A stretch of 64,000 nt of DNA from NCBI RefSeq assembly GCF_000017505.1, contig NC_009675.1:1674001-1738000 (forward strand), read 5' to 3'. Of this stretch, positions 9,030 through 16,533 are shown in pieces. The notes beneath the pieces were generated by a model that was not told the DNA's origin, did no database searches, and worked only from the letters and a program-made list of their open reading frames with translations. This DNA comes from Anaeromyxobacter sp. Fw109-5 (GTDB taxonomy: Bacteria > Myxococcota > Myxococcia > Myxococcales > Anaeromyxobacteraceae). The translations under genes and the position numbers were made by a program. The stretch's first letter is position 1. Each line of letters opens with the position of its first letter.

Positions 9030-10172
9030 ATGCCGGGCTGTCCGCTTCCGCTCGACACGCTCCCGAAGCCGCTGCAGAAGCACGCGGACGAGAAGGCGCC
9101 GCCGCCGCTCCGGATGATGGGCGCGAAGGGGCTCGTCCCCGCGGTCGCGCCGGCCGACCTCGTCACGCTGCTCTGGTTCCTGTCCTTCGACGGCGACGCG
9201 GCGGTCGCCGGCGCCGCGGTGAAGACCGCGGAGGGGCTGCCCGACAAGCTCTGGAGCGCCGCGCTCCGCGCGGAGGGCGTCCCCGGGGACGTCCTCGACT
9301 GGCTCGCCGACCGGTTCGCGGGCAAGGACCCCGCGCTCGAGCTCGTGCTCCTGAACCCGGCGACGCCGGACGCGACCTTCGCCCGGCTCGCCTCGTCCGT
9401 CTCGCAGAAGCTCGCCGACATCGTCCGCCAGAACGAGCTGCGCCTCCTGCGCTGCGACGACGTCATCCGGGCGCTGTGCCGGAACCCGAACGCGCTCGCC
9501 TCCACCCTGGACGGCGCCTGCGACTTCTGCGTCCGGAACGGCCTCACGCTCCTCGACGTGCCGCAGCTCGTGGCGGCCCACGTGCGGATCCACCGCGTCG
9601 ACCCGACCGTCCGCCAGGCCGCGCCGGTCGAGACCGCCGCCGCGCTCATGAGCGACTACGGGGCGGAGCTCGCCCAGGAGCGGCCGGAGGGCGCGCCCCC
9701 GCCGGCCGACGCGGCCGAGGACGCGACGAAGAGGCTCAACATCACGCAGCGGGTCATGCGGATGTCGGTGGCCGAGAAGATCAAGCTCGCGACCCTCGGC
9801 AACAAGGAGGCGCGCACGCTCCTCCTCCGCGACTCGAACAAGCTGGTCTCCATGGCGGCCGCCACGAGCCCGCGCATCACCGACGGCGAGATCCTCGGCC
9901 TCGCCAACTCGCGCACCGTGAACGCCGACGTGCTCCGGTACATCTACTCGAACCGGGAGTTCACGCGGACCTACGCGATCAAGATCTCGCTCGTGAAGAA
10001 CCCGAAGGTCCCGCTACCGACCGCGCTGAAGATGATGTACACGCTGCAGGAGAAGGACATCAAGGAGCTCGCCCGCGACCGGAACGTGCCGCAGACGATC
10101 CAGGCGCAGGCGAAGGCCCTCATGATGAAGAAGGAGGCCGCCGCGCGCGGCCCCACGATGGGGAAGCACTGA
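9030..10172 (+). CDS. Conserved HEAT/LRV-like helical repeat protein, function unknown
   Basis: I do not recognise a named family for this 380-residue protein. It is soluble, with no signal peptide or membrane helix. The first half (residues 35-200) is a series of helices with Ala/Leu-rich faces and the loops LLNPATPDATFARLA and LCRNPNALASTL. A low-complexity break rich in Pro, Ala and Glu follows near 215-230. The second half (235-370) contains repeat-like units of about 35 residues: MSVAEKIKLATLGNKEARTL, AAATSPRITDGEILGLAN and ISLVKNPKVPLPTALKMM. This is the pattern of leucine-rich-variant or HEAT solenoids. GGAG lies upstream of the ATG. It sits between the TPR gene and murJ and is probably cotranscribed with both. 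Confidence 0.6.
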   Translation: MPGCPLPLDTLPKPLQKHADEKAPPPLRMMGAKGLVPAVAPADLVTLLWFLSFDGDAAVAGAAVKTAEGLPDKLWSAALRAEGVPGDVLDWLADRFAGKDPALELVLLNPATPDATFARLASSVSQKLADIVRQNELRLLRCDDVIRALCRNPNALASTLDGACDFCVRNGLTLLDVPQLVAAHVRIHRVDPTVRQAAPVETAAALMSDYGAELAQERPEGAPPPADAAEDATKRLNITQRVMRMSVAEKIKLATLGNKEARTLLLRDSNKLVSMAAATSPRITDGEILGLANSRTVNADVLRYIYSNREFTRTYAIKISLVKNPKVPLPTALKMMYTLQEKDIKELARDRNVPQTIQAQAKALMMKKEAAARGPTMGKH

Positions 10173-10188
10173 CGCGCGCCGCCCGCGG

Positions 10189-11832
10189 GTGGCCGGACCG
10201 ATCCGAATGAAGCCGCCGACGCAGGCGCCCCCGGGCGCACCCCCGGCCGCGCCCGCAGCTGCGCCCGTGCGGGTGGGGCGCGCGCTCTGGCTGTCGGGCG
10301 CGACCATGATCTCGCGCGTCCTCGGGCTGGCGCGCGATCAGCTCTTCGCCATCCTCATCGGCGCGAATCGGTACTCGGACGCCTTCGTGGTGGCCTTCCG
10401 GATCCCCAACCTCCTGCGCGATCTCTTCGCGGAGGGGGCGCTCTCCTCGGCGTTCGTCCCCGCGTTCGCCGACGCCCACCGCAACCGCGGCCGCGACGCC
10501 GCGTACCGGCTCGCCAACGCGGTGGTCGGGGTGGTGCTCGTGGCGGTGGGCGTCCTCACCGCGCTGGGCGTCGTCTTCGCGGACGGGCTCGTGGCGGCGA
10601 TCGCGCCGGGGCTCGAGTCGCCCGGCCTCGCCGCGCTGCTCGCGCGCATCATGATGCCGTTCCTGCTCCTCGTGTCGCTCGCCGCGGTCGCGATGGGGAT
10701 GCTGAACGCGCAGAGCCGCTTCGGCGCCCCGGCCATCGCGCCCGCGCTGTTCAACGTGGGCTCGCTCGCGGTGGGCCTCGGGCTGTGGGCGTCGGGCTGG
10801 CCGCCCGAGCGCGCGGTGGTGGGCTGGGCGGTGGGGACGATGGTGGGCGGGGTCCTGCAGCTCGGCGCGCAGCTCCCCGCGCTGCACGCGCTCGGCTTCC
10901 GGGCGCGGCCGGTCCTCTCCCGCGAGGCGCTCCGTGACCCGGGCATGCGGCGCATCGGCAGGCTCATGGGCGCCGCCGTCGTGGGGCTCTCGGCGACGCA
11001 GGTGAACATCCTCGTGAACACCATCTTCGCCTCGCACCAGGTGGGCGCGAACACCTGGCTGCAGATGGCGTTCCGGCTCATGCAGCTGCCGCTCGGCGTC
11101 TTCGGGGTGGCCATCGCCACGGTCGCGGGGGCGGGGGTCGCGCAGCGCGCCGCCGCGCGGGACATGCCGGCGGTGAAGGCGACGCTCGGGGCGGCGATGC
11201 GGCACGTGGCGTTCCTGAACGTGCCCTCGGCGGTGGGGCTCGCGGTGCTCGCCGGGCCCATCATCTCGATGATCTACGAGCACGGCCGCTTCGGGCCGGA
11301 GGACACCGCCGCCACCGCGCAGGCGCTGGTCTTCTACGCCGTCGGCCTCTACGCCTACTCGGGGGTGAAGGTGTTCGCCCCCGCCTTCTACGCGCTCGAC
11401 GAGGCGCGCGTGCCGGTCGTCGGCAGCGTGCTCGGCATGGCCTCCAACGTGGCGCTCAACGTGACGCTCTGGCCCGTGCTGGGGTTCCGCGGCGTCGCGC
11501 TCGGCACGTCGCTCGCCGCCGGCGTGAACTTCCTCGTCCTCGCGCTGGTCTGGAGGCGGCGCCACGGCGGGCTCGGCGGCGCCGGCATCGTGGCGCAGCT
11601 CGGGCGCGTGATGGCGGCGACGGTCGTGCTCGGGTTCGCCGCCTGGGCGGCCCTGCGGGGGCTCCAGCGCGTGCTCCCCCACGACGGCGGCCTGGCCCGC
11701 CAGCTCGCCCTCGGGCTCCTCCCGGTCCTGGCGGGCGGCCTCGCCTACCTGGCCGCCGCGCGAGCGCTGGGCATCTCCGAGCTGACCGAGCTGCTCGGCG
11801 CCGTTCGACGGCGGCGCGCCCGCCGATCCTGA
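10189..11832 (+). CDS. murJ: Lipid II flippase MurJ (MviN family)
   Basis: MurJ moves the peptidoglycan precursor lipid II across the inner membrane. The 547-residue protein has a Pro/Ala-rich N-terminal extension of about 28 residues, then about 14 hydrophobic segments. Conserved features are SGATMISRVLGLARDQLFA, the YSDAFVVAFRIPNLLRDLF helix with its essential Arg, and GALSSAFVPAFA. The MFRLMQLPLGVF-type segment in the second half is also present. The GTG at 10189 is the longest plausible start; an ATG at 10207 would shorten the unstructured N-terminus by six residues. It follows the helical repeat gene by 16 bases. Assignment is secure. Confidence 0.93.
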   Translation: MAGPIRMKPPTQAPPGAPPAAPAAAPVRVGRALWLSGATMISRVLGLARDQLFAILIGANRYSDAFVVAFRIPNLLRDLFAEGALSSAFVPAFADAHRNRGRDAAYRLANAVVGVVLVAVGVLTALGVVFADGLVAAIAPGLESPGLAALLARIMMPFLLLVSLAAVAMGMLNAQSRFGAPAIAPALFNVGSLAVGLGLWASGWPPERAVVGWAVGTMVGGVLQLGAQLPALHALGFRARPVLSREALRDPGMRRIGRLMGAAVVGLSATQVNILVNTIFASHQVGANTWLQMAFRLMQLPLGVFGVAIATVAGAGVAQRAAARDMPAVKATLGAAMRHVAFLNVPSAVGLAVLAGPIISMIYEHGRFGPEDTAATAQALVFYAVGLYAYSGVKVFAPAFYALDEARVPVVGSVLGMASNVALNVTLWPVLGFRGVALGTSLAAGVNFLVLALVWRRRHGGLGGAGIVAQLGRVMAATVVLGFAAWAALRGLQRVLPHDGGLARQLALGLLPVLAGGLAYLAAARALGISELTELLGAVRRRRARRS

Positions 11833-11949
11833 TCCGGGACCGCCCCCGCCGCCCTCGCGGCGCGAGCCGGTGGGCCCATGGGTGGCCGCCGGGGACCCGC
11901 CTCCTCCCACGACGCCCGTCCGGACCGCCGGCTTCGCCTCCGAGGGGCT

Positions 11950-11977
11950 TTGGCGCGCCCGACGCGTTGCCTACCTT
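11950..11977 (+). promoter_or_regulatory. Sigma70-like promoter for the small DUF883-like genes
   Basis: TTGGCG at 11950-11955, a 16-base spacer and TACCTT at 11972-11977, in the 181-base gap after murJ. The predicted start near 11984 leaves a leader of about 30 bases before the ATG at 12014. Confidence 0.4.
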
Positions 11978-12013
11978 CCCACAGGGAACCCTTCAACCCC
12001 GTGAGGTCGGCAC

Positions 12014-12220
12014 ATGGAGAACGGCGGCGGCGTCTCGCAGGTGAAGCAGAGCGCGGGAGACATCGCGCAGGACATGCAGGACCGGATCGAGGAGCTCCGC
12101 GGCTACGCGGAGGACGCCGGCGAGGTGATCCGCAACTTCGCGCGGGAGCGGCCGGTCGCGGCGTGCGCCATCGCCGCCGGGATCGGGTTCCTGCTCGGTC
12201 GGCTCATGTCGCGGACGTGA
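12014..12220 (+). CDS. Small DUF883/ElaB-like membrane-anchored protein
   Basis: The 68-residue protein has an amphipathic helical N-terminal half (AGDIAQDMQDRIEELRGYAE) and one C-terminal hydrophobic segment with glycine-zipper spacing (AACAIAAGIGFLLGRLM) ending in RT. This is the layout of ElaB/YqjD/DUF883 proteins, C-tail-anchored inner-membrane proteins linked in enterobacteria to stationary-phase ribosome binding and stress. The sequence ARERPVAACAIAAGIGFLLG matches the family signature. It is followed 50 bases later by a second protein with a related layout. Family likely, role unknown. Confidence 0.7.
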   Translation: MENGGGVSQVKQSAGDIAQDMQDRIEELRGYAEDAGEVIRNFARERPVAACAIAAGIGFLLGRLMSRT

Positions 12221-12270
12221 GCGGGGCGCGGACTCGGATGGACCATCGAGGGACGAGGGAGGTGAGGGGT

Positions 12271-12603
12271 ATGGCGGCGATGGACGACATGGGCGAGGTC
12301 GGCGAGACGCTGAAGTCGGTCACGGAGCAGGCGCGCGAGGCGGTCACGCGCTTCGCGCAGGAGATCCAGCTCGAGCGGCGCATGCAGGAGAACCCGATCG
12401 CCGTCCTGGGGGCCGCGGCTGCCGCGGGCTTCGTGCTCGGCGGCGGGCTCTGGCCGCTCATGCGCCCGTTCGTGAAGGCCGCGGCGCGCACGGCGCTCTC
12501 GCCCACGAACCTGCTCGCCATCGGCGCCGCGTTCGGCGCGATGCGCGCCGCGAGCGGGCAGGACGAGATGCCGCAGGGAATCCCTGCACCCGACACGCAC
12601 TAG
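12271..12603 (+). CDS. Small membrane protein related to the preceding DUF883-like protein
   Basis: The 110-residue protein repeats the architecture of its neighbour. A charged amphipathic helix (SVTEQAREAVTRFAQEIQLE) comes first. The motif MQENPIAVLGAAAAAGFVLG, a glycine-rich membrane segment in the DUF883 style, follows. A second weak hydrophobic stretch (LLAIGAAFGAM) and a short polar tail complete it. The ATG at 12271 is preceded by GGGAGGTGAGG, a good though slightly distant ribosome site; an ATG at 12238 is an alternative. The pair may form a membrane scaffold, but that is inference. No catalytic motif is visible. Confidence 0.6.
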   Translation: MAAMDDMGEVGETLKSVTEQAREAVTRFAQEIQLERRMQENPIAVLGAAAAAGFVLGGGLWPLMRPFVKAAARTALSPTNLLAIGAAFGAMRAASGQDEMPQGIPAPDTH

Positions 12604-12620
12604 GGAAACCGCGTGACGTC

Positions 12621-12638
12621 GCGAGACCGGGTCTCTGC
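12621..12638. other. Short hairpin after the DUF883-like pair
   Basis: GAGACC-G-GGTCTC forms a compact inverted repeat about 20 bases after the stop at 12603. It could end transcription or mark processing, but no T-tract follows. The rest of the 118-base gap holds only a weak TTGACC box at 12662-12667. Confidence 0.25.
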
Positions 12639-12721
12639 GCGAACTCGGTTGGGGTCGTGGGTTGACCGTCCGGAACGGCGATCACACCCTAGGCGCTCGC
12701 GAACCATGAGGTGACCCAGAG

Positions 12722-13033
12722 ATGATGGACGTGACGCGCGGCGCACGTGGCGAGCTGGTCATCCGCATCGCCGGAACGTTCGATGGGATGGCCGCGTCCC
12801 GCCTCGCCGGCTGGCTCGGCGAGATCTCCAGCGACGACGAGCTCGTCGTCGACTTCTCGCAGGTCCGCGACTGCCACGACCTCGGCCTCGCGGCCGTGGC
12901 GTGCGACCTCGCCCAGCGCGGTCCACACCTCCAGCTGCGCGGGCTCACGCGGCACCAGCAGCGGATGCTCCGCTACTTCGGGCTCGACCTCGAGCCCGGC
13001 GAGCTCCAGGGAGAGGAAGAGGCGCTCGGGTGA
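12722..13033 (+). CDS. STAS-like (anti-sigma factor antagonist fold) protein
   Basis: The 103-residue protein has the alternating strand/helix pattern of a STAS domain: RGELVIRIAGTFDGMAA, then DELVVDFSQVRDCHDLGLAA, then a strand/helix with HLQLRGLTRHQQRML. In classical antagonists the phosphorylated Ser lies in the DxS.V.D.SG motif; here DFSQVRDCHDLG has Cys-His where Ser-Ser or Ser-Gly is usual, so phospho-regulation is doubtful. GAGGTG at 12708-12713 is a good ribosome site for the ATG at 12722. It is convergent with the FrzS-like gene. A partner anti-sigma factor or kinase is not visible nearby. Confidence 0.65.
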   Translation: MMDVTRGARGELVIRIAGTFDGMAASRLAGWLGEISSDDELVVDFSQVRDCHDLGLAAVACDLAQRGPHLQLRGLTRHQQRMLRYFGLDLEPGELQGEEEALG

Positions 13034-13088
13034 GCGGAGCCCGCCCGGTCTGAGCCGCAGCGGCGATTCAGGCTAGGTGGTCTCCGCC

Positions 13089-14588
13089 TCAGGGGCGCGG
13101 CGGCGGCGTCGCCGCCCTCGGCTCGCGCGCGCCGAGCGTGTCCTGCGGCGCCTCCTCGTCGAGGAGCTGCGCGGCGATGGCGAGCGCCTTTCGCACCTTC
13201 TCGCGCACCTTCTCGTCGCCCTTGATCTTCTGGTAGGCGCGCAGCACGCGGTCCTCGTTCTTGGCGTTCGCCGCCTCGAGCTCCTGGACGCGCTTGCGCA
13301 GCTCGCCGGTGCGCTTCTCCACCTCGCCGTGCGCGCCCGCGGCCTCCTCGCGCGCGACGAGCAGATCCGCGCGGAGCCCCTCGAGCTCCTGCTCGAGCTG
13401 CGCCGCGCGAGCGACCGCGCCTGCCGCCTCGTCGGCCTTCTTCCGCGCCTCGGCCTCGGCGAGGCTCGCCCGCCGCTCCGCGTCCTCTGCGCGGCGGCGC
13501 GCCTCGGCGGCGTCCACCTCGGCCCGGCGCGCCCGCGCCGCGAGCCCTTCGAGCTCGCCGCGCGCGCCGGCGAGCGCCACCTCGGACTCGTCCGCGCGCG
13601 CGCGAACGTCCTCGAGCTCCCGCTCGAGGCGCGCCGTGTCGCCGTTCGCGCTCGCCCTCGCCTGCCTCGGCGGGTCGTCGTCGAGCAGCGGGATGCCCGC
13701 CGCGCGGAGCAGGTCGGCGCTCGCACCGCGCAGCGGGCCGCGGGCCGGCGGCGCCGGCTCGGGCGCGCGGTCCTCTTCCTCCGGGAGCGGCAGCCCGGCC
13801 CCCTCGTCGCCGAGCGCGTCGAGCGCGAGCTCGGCGTCGGGCCGATCCTCCTCGTCCCGCTCGGCGGCCAGATCGTCCAGGCCGAGCGGCTCCGAGTCCT
13901 CCTGCGCGTCGAGCCCCAGCCCGAGCTCGAGCTCCAGGTCGTCCTCGTCGGCGGCCGCGGCGGCGGACGGAGCGGCGAGCTCCTCGAAGGCGTCGTCGAG
14001 CAGGCGCAGCTCGTCGTCCACGCTGCCGGCCGCCCCTCGCCCGCCCGCGATCGGCTCGTCGTCGGGGAGCGCCGACAGGTCGAGCGCAGGCAGGTCCTCG
14101 ACCGGCTCGGTCGGGAGCGCCTCGAGCCCCATCGAGTCCTCGAGGCTGACGAGCTCTTCCTCCCCGAGGTCGTCGTCGTCGGGGCGGGGGATCTCGTCGT
14201 CGACGGGCGGCTCGGCCAGCCCGACGACGCGCTCCACGGCGTCCACGAGCGCCTGCGGCCCGTAGGGCTTGAAGAGGTACTCGTCCGCGCGGACCTTCAG
14301 CGCCCGGTGCTTCTCGAACGTCTCCTCGGTCGCCTCGGCGCTGGTCAGGACGAGCGGGATGGCCTTCAGCGACTCGTCCTTCTTGAGCCGCTGGCAGACG
14401 AGGTAGCCGCTCATGCCCGGCAGCTCGACGCAGAGGACGATGCCCTGCGGGCTCCACTCGCGCGCGAGGTCGAGCCCGTCCTTCCCGTCGGCGGTGTCGC
14501 GGACCTCGAAGCCTCGCGACTCGAGCGCCTGGGTGAGCGCCGACGCGAGGGCGGCGTCGTTCTCGATGAGGAGGATCTTCGTGGGCAT
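13089..14588 (-). CDS. frzS: FrzS-like pseudo-receiver / coiled-coil protein
   Basis: The 499-residue product begins MPTKILLIENDAALASALTQ, a CheY-like domain (residues 1-122). The phospho-acceptor Asp is replaced by Cys53 in GIVLCVELPGMSG, and the acidic pair reads Asn10-Asp11, so it is a pseudo-receiver. GYLVCQRLKKDESLK and LKVRADEYLFKP closely follow the pattern I recall from Myxococcus FrzS, a motility protein that moves between cell poles and whose receiver is also atypical. An acidic linker (about 130-270) and a long Ala/Glu/Arg coiled coil (about 280-480) follow, as in FrzS. Upstream codons would allow a start at 14630, but 14588 fits the receiver fold. It is likely a polarity or scaffold protein; orthology is inference. 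Confidence 0.72.
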   Translation of the reverse strand: MPTKILLIENDAALASALTQALESRGFEVRDTADGKDGLDLAREWSPQGIVLCVELPGMSGYLVCQRLKKDESLKAIPLVLTSAEATEETFEKHRALKVRADEYLFKPYGPQALVDAVERVVGLAEPPVDDEIPRPDDDDLGEEELVSLEDSMGLEALPTEPVEDLPALDLSALPDDEPIAGGRGAAGSVDDELRLLDDAFEELAAPSAAAAADEDDLELELGLGLDAQEDSEPLGLDDLAAERDEEDRPDAELALDALGDEGAGLPLPEEEDRAPEPAPPARGPLRGASADLLRAAGIPLLDDDPPRQARASANGDTARLERELEDVRARADESEVALAGARGELEGLAARARRAEVDAAEARRRAEDAERRASLAEAEARKKADEAAGAVARAAQLEQELEGLRADLLVAREEAAGAHGEVEKRTGELRKRVQELEAANAKNEDRVLRAYQKIKGDEKVREKVRKALAIAAQLLDEEAPQDTLGAREPRAATPPPRP

Positions 14589-14651
14589 CGCGCGTTCCGG
14601 GGGGCGGACGGGGGCGCGGCGATGCGGCAACCGCGCGGAAAAGGCTGGGAA

Positions 14652-14679
14652 ACTCTACCCCAGCCCGCGCGCGGGTCAA
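14652..14679 (-). promoter_or_regulatory. Sigma70-like promoter for the FrzS-like gene
   Basis: On the minus strand, TTGACC (14679-14674), a 16-base spacer and TAGAGT (14657-14652). It lies about 60 bases before the ATG at 14588, in the gap between the anti-sigma gene and the FrzS-like gene. Confidence 0.45.
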
Positions 14680-14700
14680 AATGACGGTCCGGGCGGACGG

Positions 14701-15531
14701 CTACCGGGCCGCGTCGGCCTGGGCCGTCTGCACGAGCTCGAAGAGCTGGCCCTCGTCGAGATCGGAGACGAGGGAGTAGACGATCTCGTCCTGGCGCCAG
14801 ACCGCCACGTTGTATCCGCGGGCGGCCGCGATCCGGACCTTGTGCGAGCCGATCTTCACCTCGCGCCCGGACGTGTCGAAGCGGCCGTCGGGGTCGTCCA
14901 CGATGAACAGGCCGGCCTGGCCGCGCGGGAGCTGGTACCGGATGTACGCCGCCGGCCACGCGCCGATGTGCGAGAGGCGCGCGCCGAGCACCTGCACGCC
15001 TGCGGTGCGGAAGCGGGGCGGCGCGGGGTTGAAGTCGAGCTTCCCGGCGAACCAGCCGGGGATGCCGCTCTCCGGATCCGTGAAGGTCACCTCGAGCGGG
15101 AGCTCGCGGTGGTGCTTGCGGATGGCGTCCTCGACGAGCGGGCTGTCGCCGTGGCCGAGCGGGTCGAGCCAGAGCACGAGCAGCACGCCCGCGACGCAGG
15201 CCGCGAGGGTGGCGAGGGGAACGGGCGAGAGGGCCCGGCGCCAGAGCGGGAGGCGTCTCCGCGCGAGGGACTCCTCGATGCGGGCGCGCAGGGCGGGCGG
15301 GGCACGTCCGGCGGGCGAGTCGCTGCCGAGCGCCTCGCGGAGCTTCGCGCGGACGGCGGCGCGGACGCGCGCCTGCCGCTCCACCATCGACCGGCAGCGC
15401 GGGCACGCGGTGAGGTGGACGTCCATCTCGGCCCGCTCGCGCTCGTCGAACTCGCGGTCGAGGTACGGATCGACCGAGCGCTCGACGTCGCTGCATTCGA
15501 GGGCCGCGATGAGCGTGGGTTCGATCGCCAT
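14701..15531 (-). CDS. Zinc-finger (ZAS-type) transmembrane anti-sigma factor
   Basis: The 276-residue protein carries the ZAS anti-sigma signature: Cys13, then after 25 residues His39-x3-Cys43-x2-Cys46 (HLTACPRC). A basic stretch and one membrane helix near residues 90-112 (VPLATLAACVAGVLLVLWL) separate it from a periplasmic domain of about 165 residues that binds no obvious ligand. The ZAS domain should hold the ECF sigma factor encoded just upstream (gap 23 bases) at the membrane until a signal reaches the outer domain. This two-gene order is standard for ECF regulation. A regulated protease is not in the window except for unrelated candidates. Confidence 0.85.
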   Translation of the reverse strand: MAIEPTLIAALECSDVERSVDPYLDREFDERERAEMDVHLTACPRCRSMVERQARVRAAVRAKLREALGSDSPAGRAPPALRARIEESLARRRLPLWRRALSPVPLATLAACVAGVLLVLWLDPLGHGDSPLVEDAIRKHHRELPLEVTFTDPESGIPGWFAGKLDFNPAPPRFRTAGVQVLGARLSHIGAWPAAYIRYQLPRGQAGLFIVDDPDGRFDTSGREVKIGSHKVRIAAARGYNVAVWRQDEIVYSLVSDLDEGQLFELVQTAQADAAR

Positions 15532-15554
15532 GGGCGCGTTTCCGCCGGGGAGCC

Positions 15555-16193
15555 TTACGCCGACTTTCCGCGGCGCTTCCGGTACGTCTCGAGATCGATG
15601 CTGCCGTCCTCACCGACCTCCTGCAGCACGCCGGACAGCACCGCGTAGCTCGCCAGCGCCTTCTGGAGCAGGCGGCGCCCGCGGTAGAGCCGGCTCATCA
15701 CGGTGCCGACGGGGACGTCGAGGATCTCGGCGATCTCCTTGTACGAGAACTCCTGGAGGTCCGCGAGGATCACGACGAGCCGGAAGTCGATGGGGAGCGA
15801 GTCGACGGCCTTGAGCACGTCGTCGGACAGCAGCCGGTCGAAGAAGTACTGCTCCGGGTTCGCGGCGAACTCCGCCGCCTCTCTCGACACGAAGCGCTCG
15901 TGCACGGCGTCGCGCTCCGAGCCCTCGACGATGTTCCGCTCCTTCACCGATCGCCGGTATCGGTTGATGAAGGTGTTCGTGAGGATCTTGAACAGCCACG
16001 CCTTCATGTTCGTTCCGCGCTCGAACTTGTCGAAGAAGCGGTAGGCGCGGAGGAAGGTGTCCTGGACGAGATCCTCGGCGTCACGATCGTTCTTCGTGAG
16101 GCGCAGCGCCGCGGAGTAGAGGGGATCGAGGTGCTTGAGCGCGAGCTCCTCGAACTCGCCACGCGTGAGGTCGGTCTGTCTCAGATCGAACAT
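15555..16193 (-). CDS. ECF-type RNA polymerase sigma factor
   Basis: The 212-residue protein has region 2 ([59 protein letters not shown]) and region 4 ([40 protein letters not shown]). An unusually long linker of about 45 residues lies between them. Regions 1.1 and 3 are absent, so it is an extracytoplasmic-function sigma factor. The anti-sigma gene follows after 23 bases. The ATG at 16193 lacks an obvious Shine-Dalgarno. ECF factors usually activate their own promoter, but a clear GGAAC/GTC pair was not identified upstream. Family certain, regulon unknown. Confidence 0.92.
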   Translation of the reverse strand: MFDLRQTDLTRGEFEELALKHLDPLYSAALRLTKNDRDAEDLVQDTFLRAYRFFDKFERGTNMKAWLFKILTNTFINRYRRSVKERNIVEGSERDAVHERFVSREAAEFAANPEQYFFDRLLSDDVLKAVDSLPIDFRLVVILADLQEFSYKEIAEILDVPVGTVMSRLYRGRRLLQKALASYAVLSGVLQEVGEDGSIDLETYRKRRGKSA

Positions 16194-16533
16194 CAGGGGT
16201 TCGTCTCTCCCACCGGGGTTCTATTCCGCTCGTCCGTGCACCGCTTCCCTCGTACCACGTACCAGGGAACGAGCAGCCGGTCGAACCGATTCCCGCCGCC
16301 CACCCCCGCGCCCGGTCGTCGGGGGGGCCTGCGGTCGAGATGGCGGAAAGGACGTAAGAATTCTAATCGGACCTGTGCGGGGGGCGCATGCCTCCGAGGC
16401 GCGATCCAAATCGGAGGCTCGGCCGTGCGGACGCGCTCCCGCGAGCTGGTCCGCGTGGTATGAGGCGGGCCCCTCGCCGTCGAGCCTCTGCCCGGGCGGG
16501 GCAGCCCGAGGCGCCCTTACACTATAGAGCCCG
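16194..16533. other. Divergent intergenic region between the ECF operon and the radical SAM gene
   Basis: These 340 bases hold no supportable gene. They include a locally AT-richer patch near 16347-16372. At the right edge TACACT (16518-16523) overlaps TATAGA (16523-16528), 5-10 bases before the radical SAM ATG, without a recognisable -35 box. Both divergent operons must be controlled from here. Confidence 0.5.
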
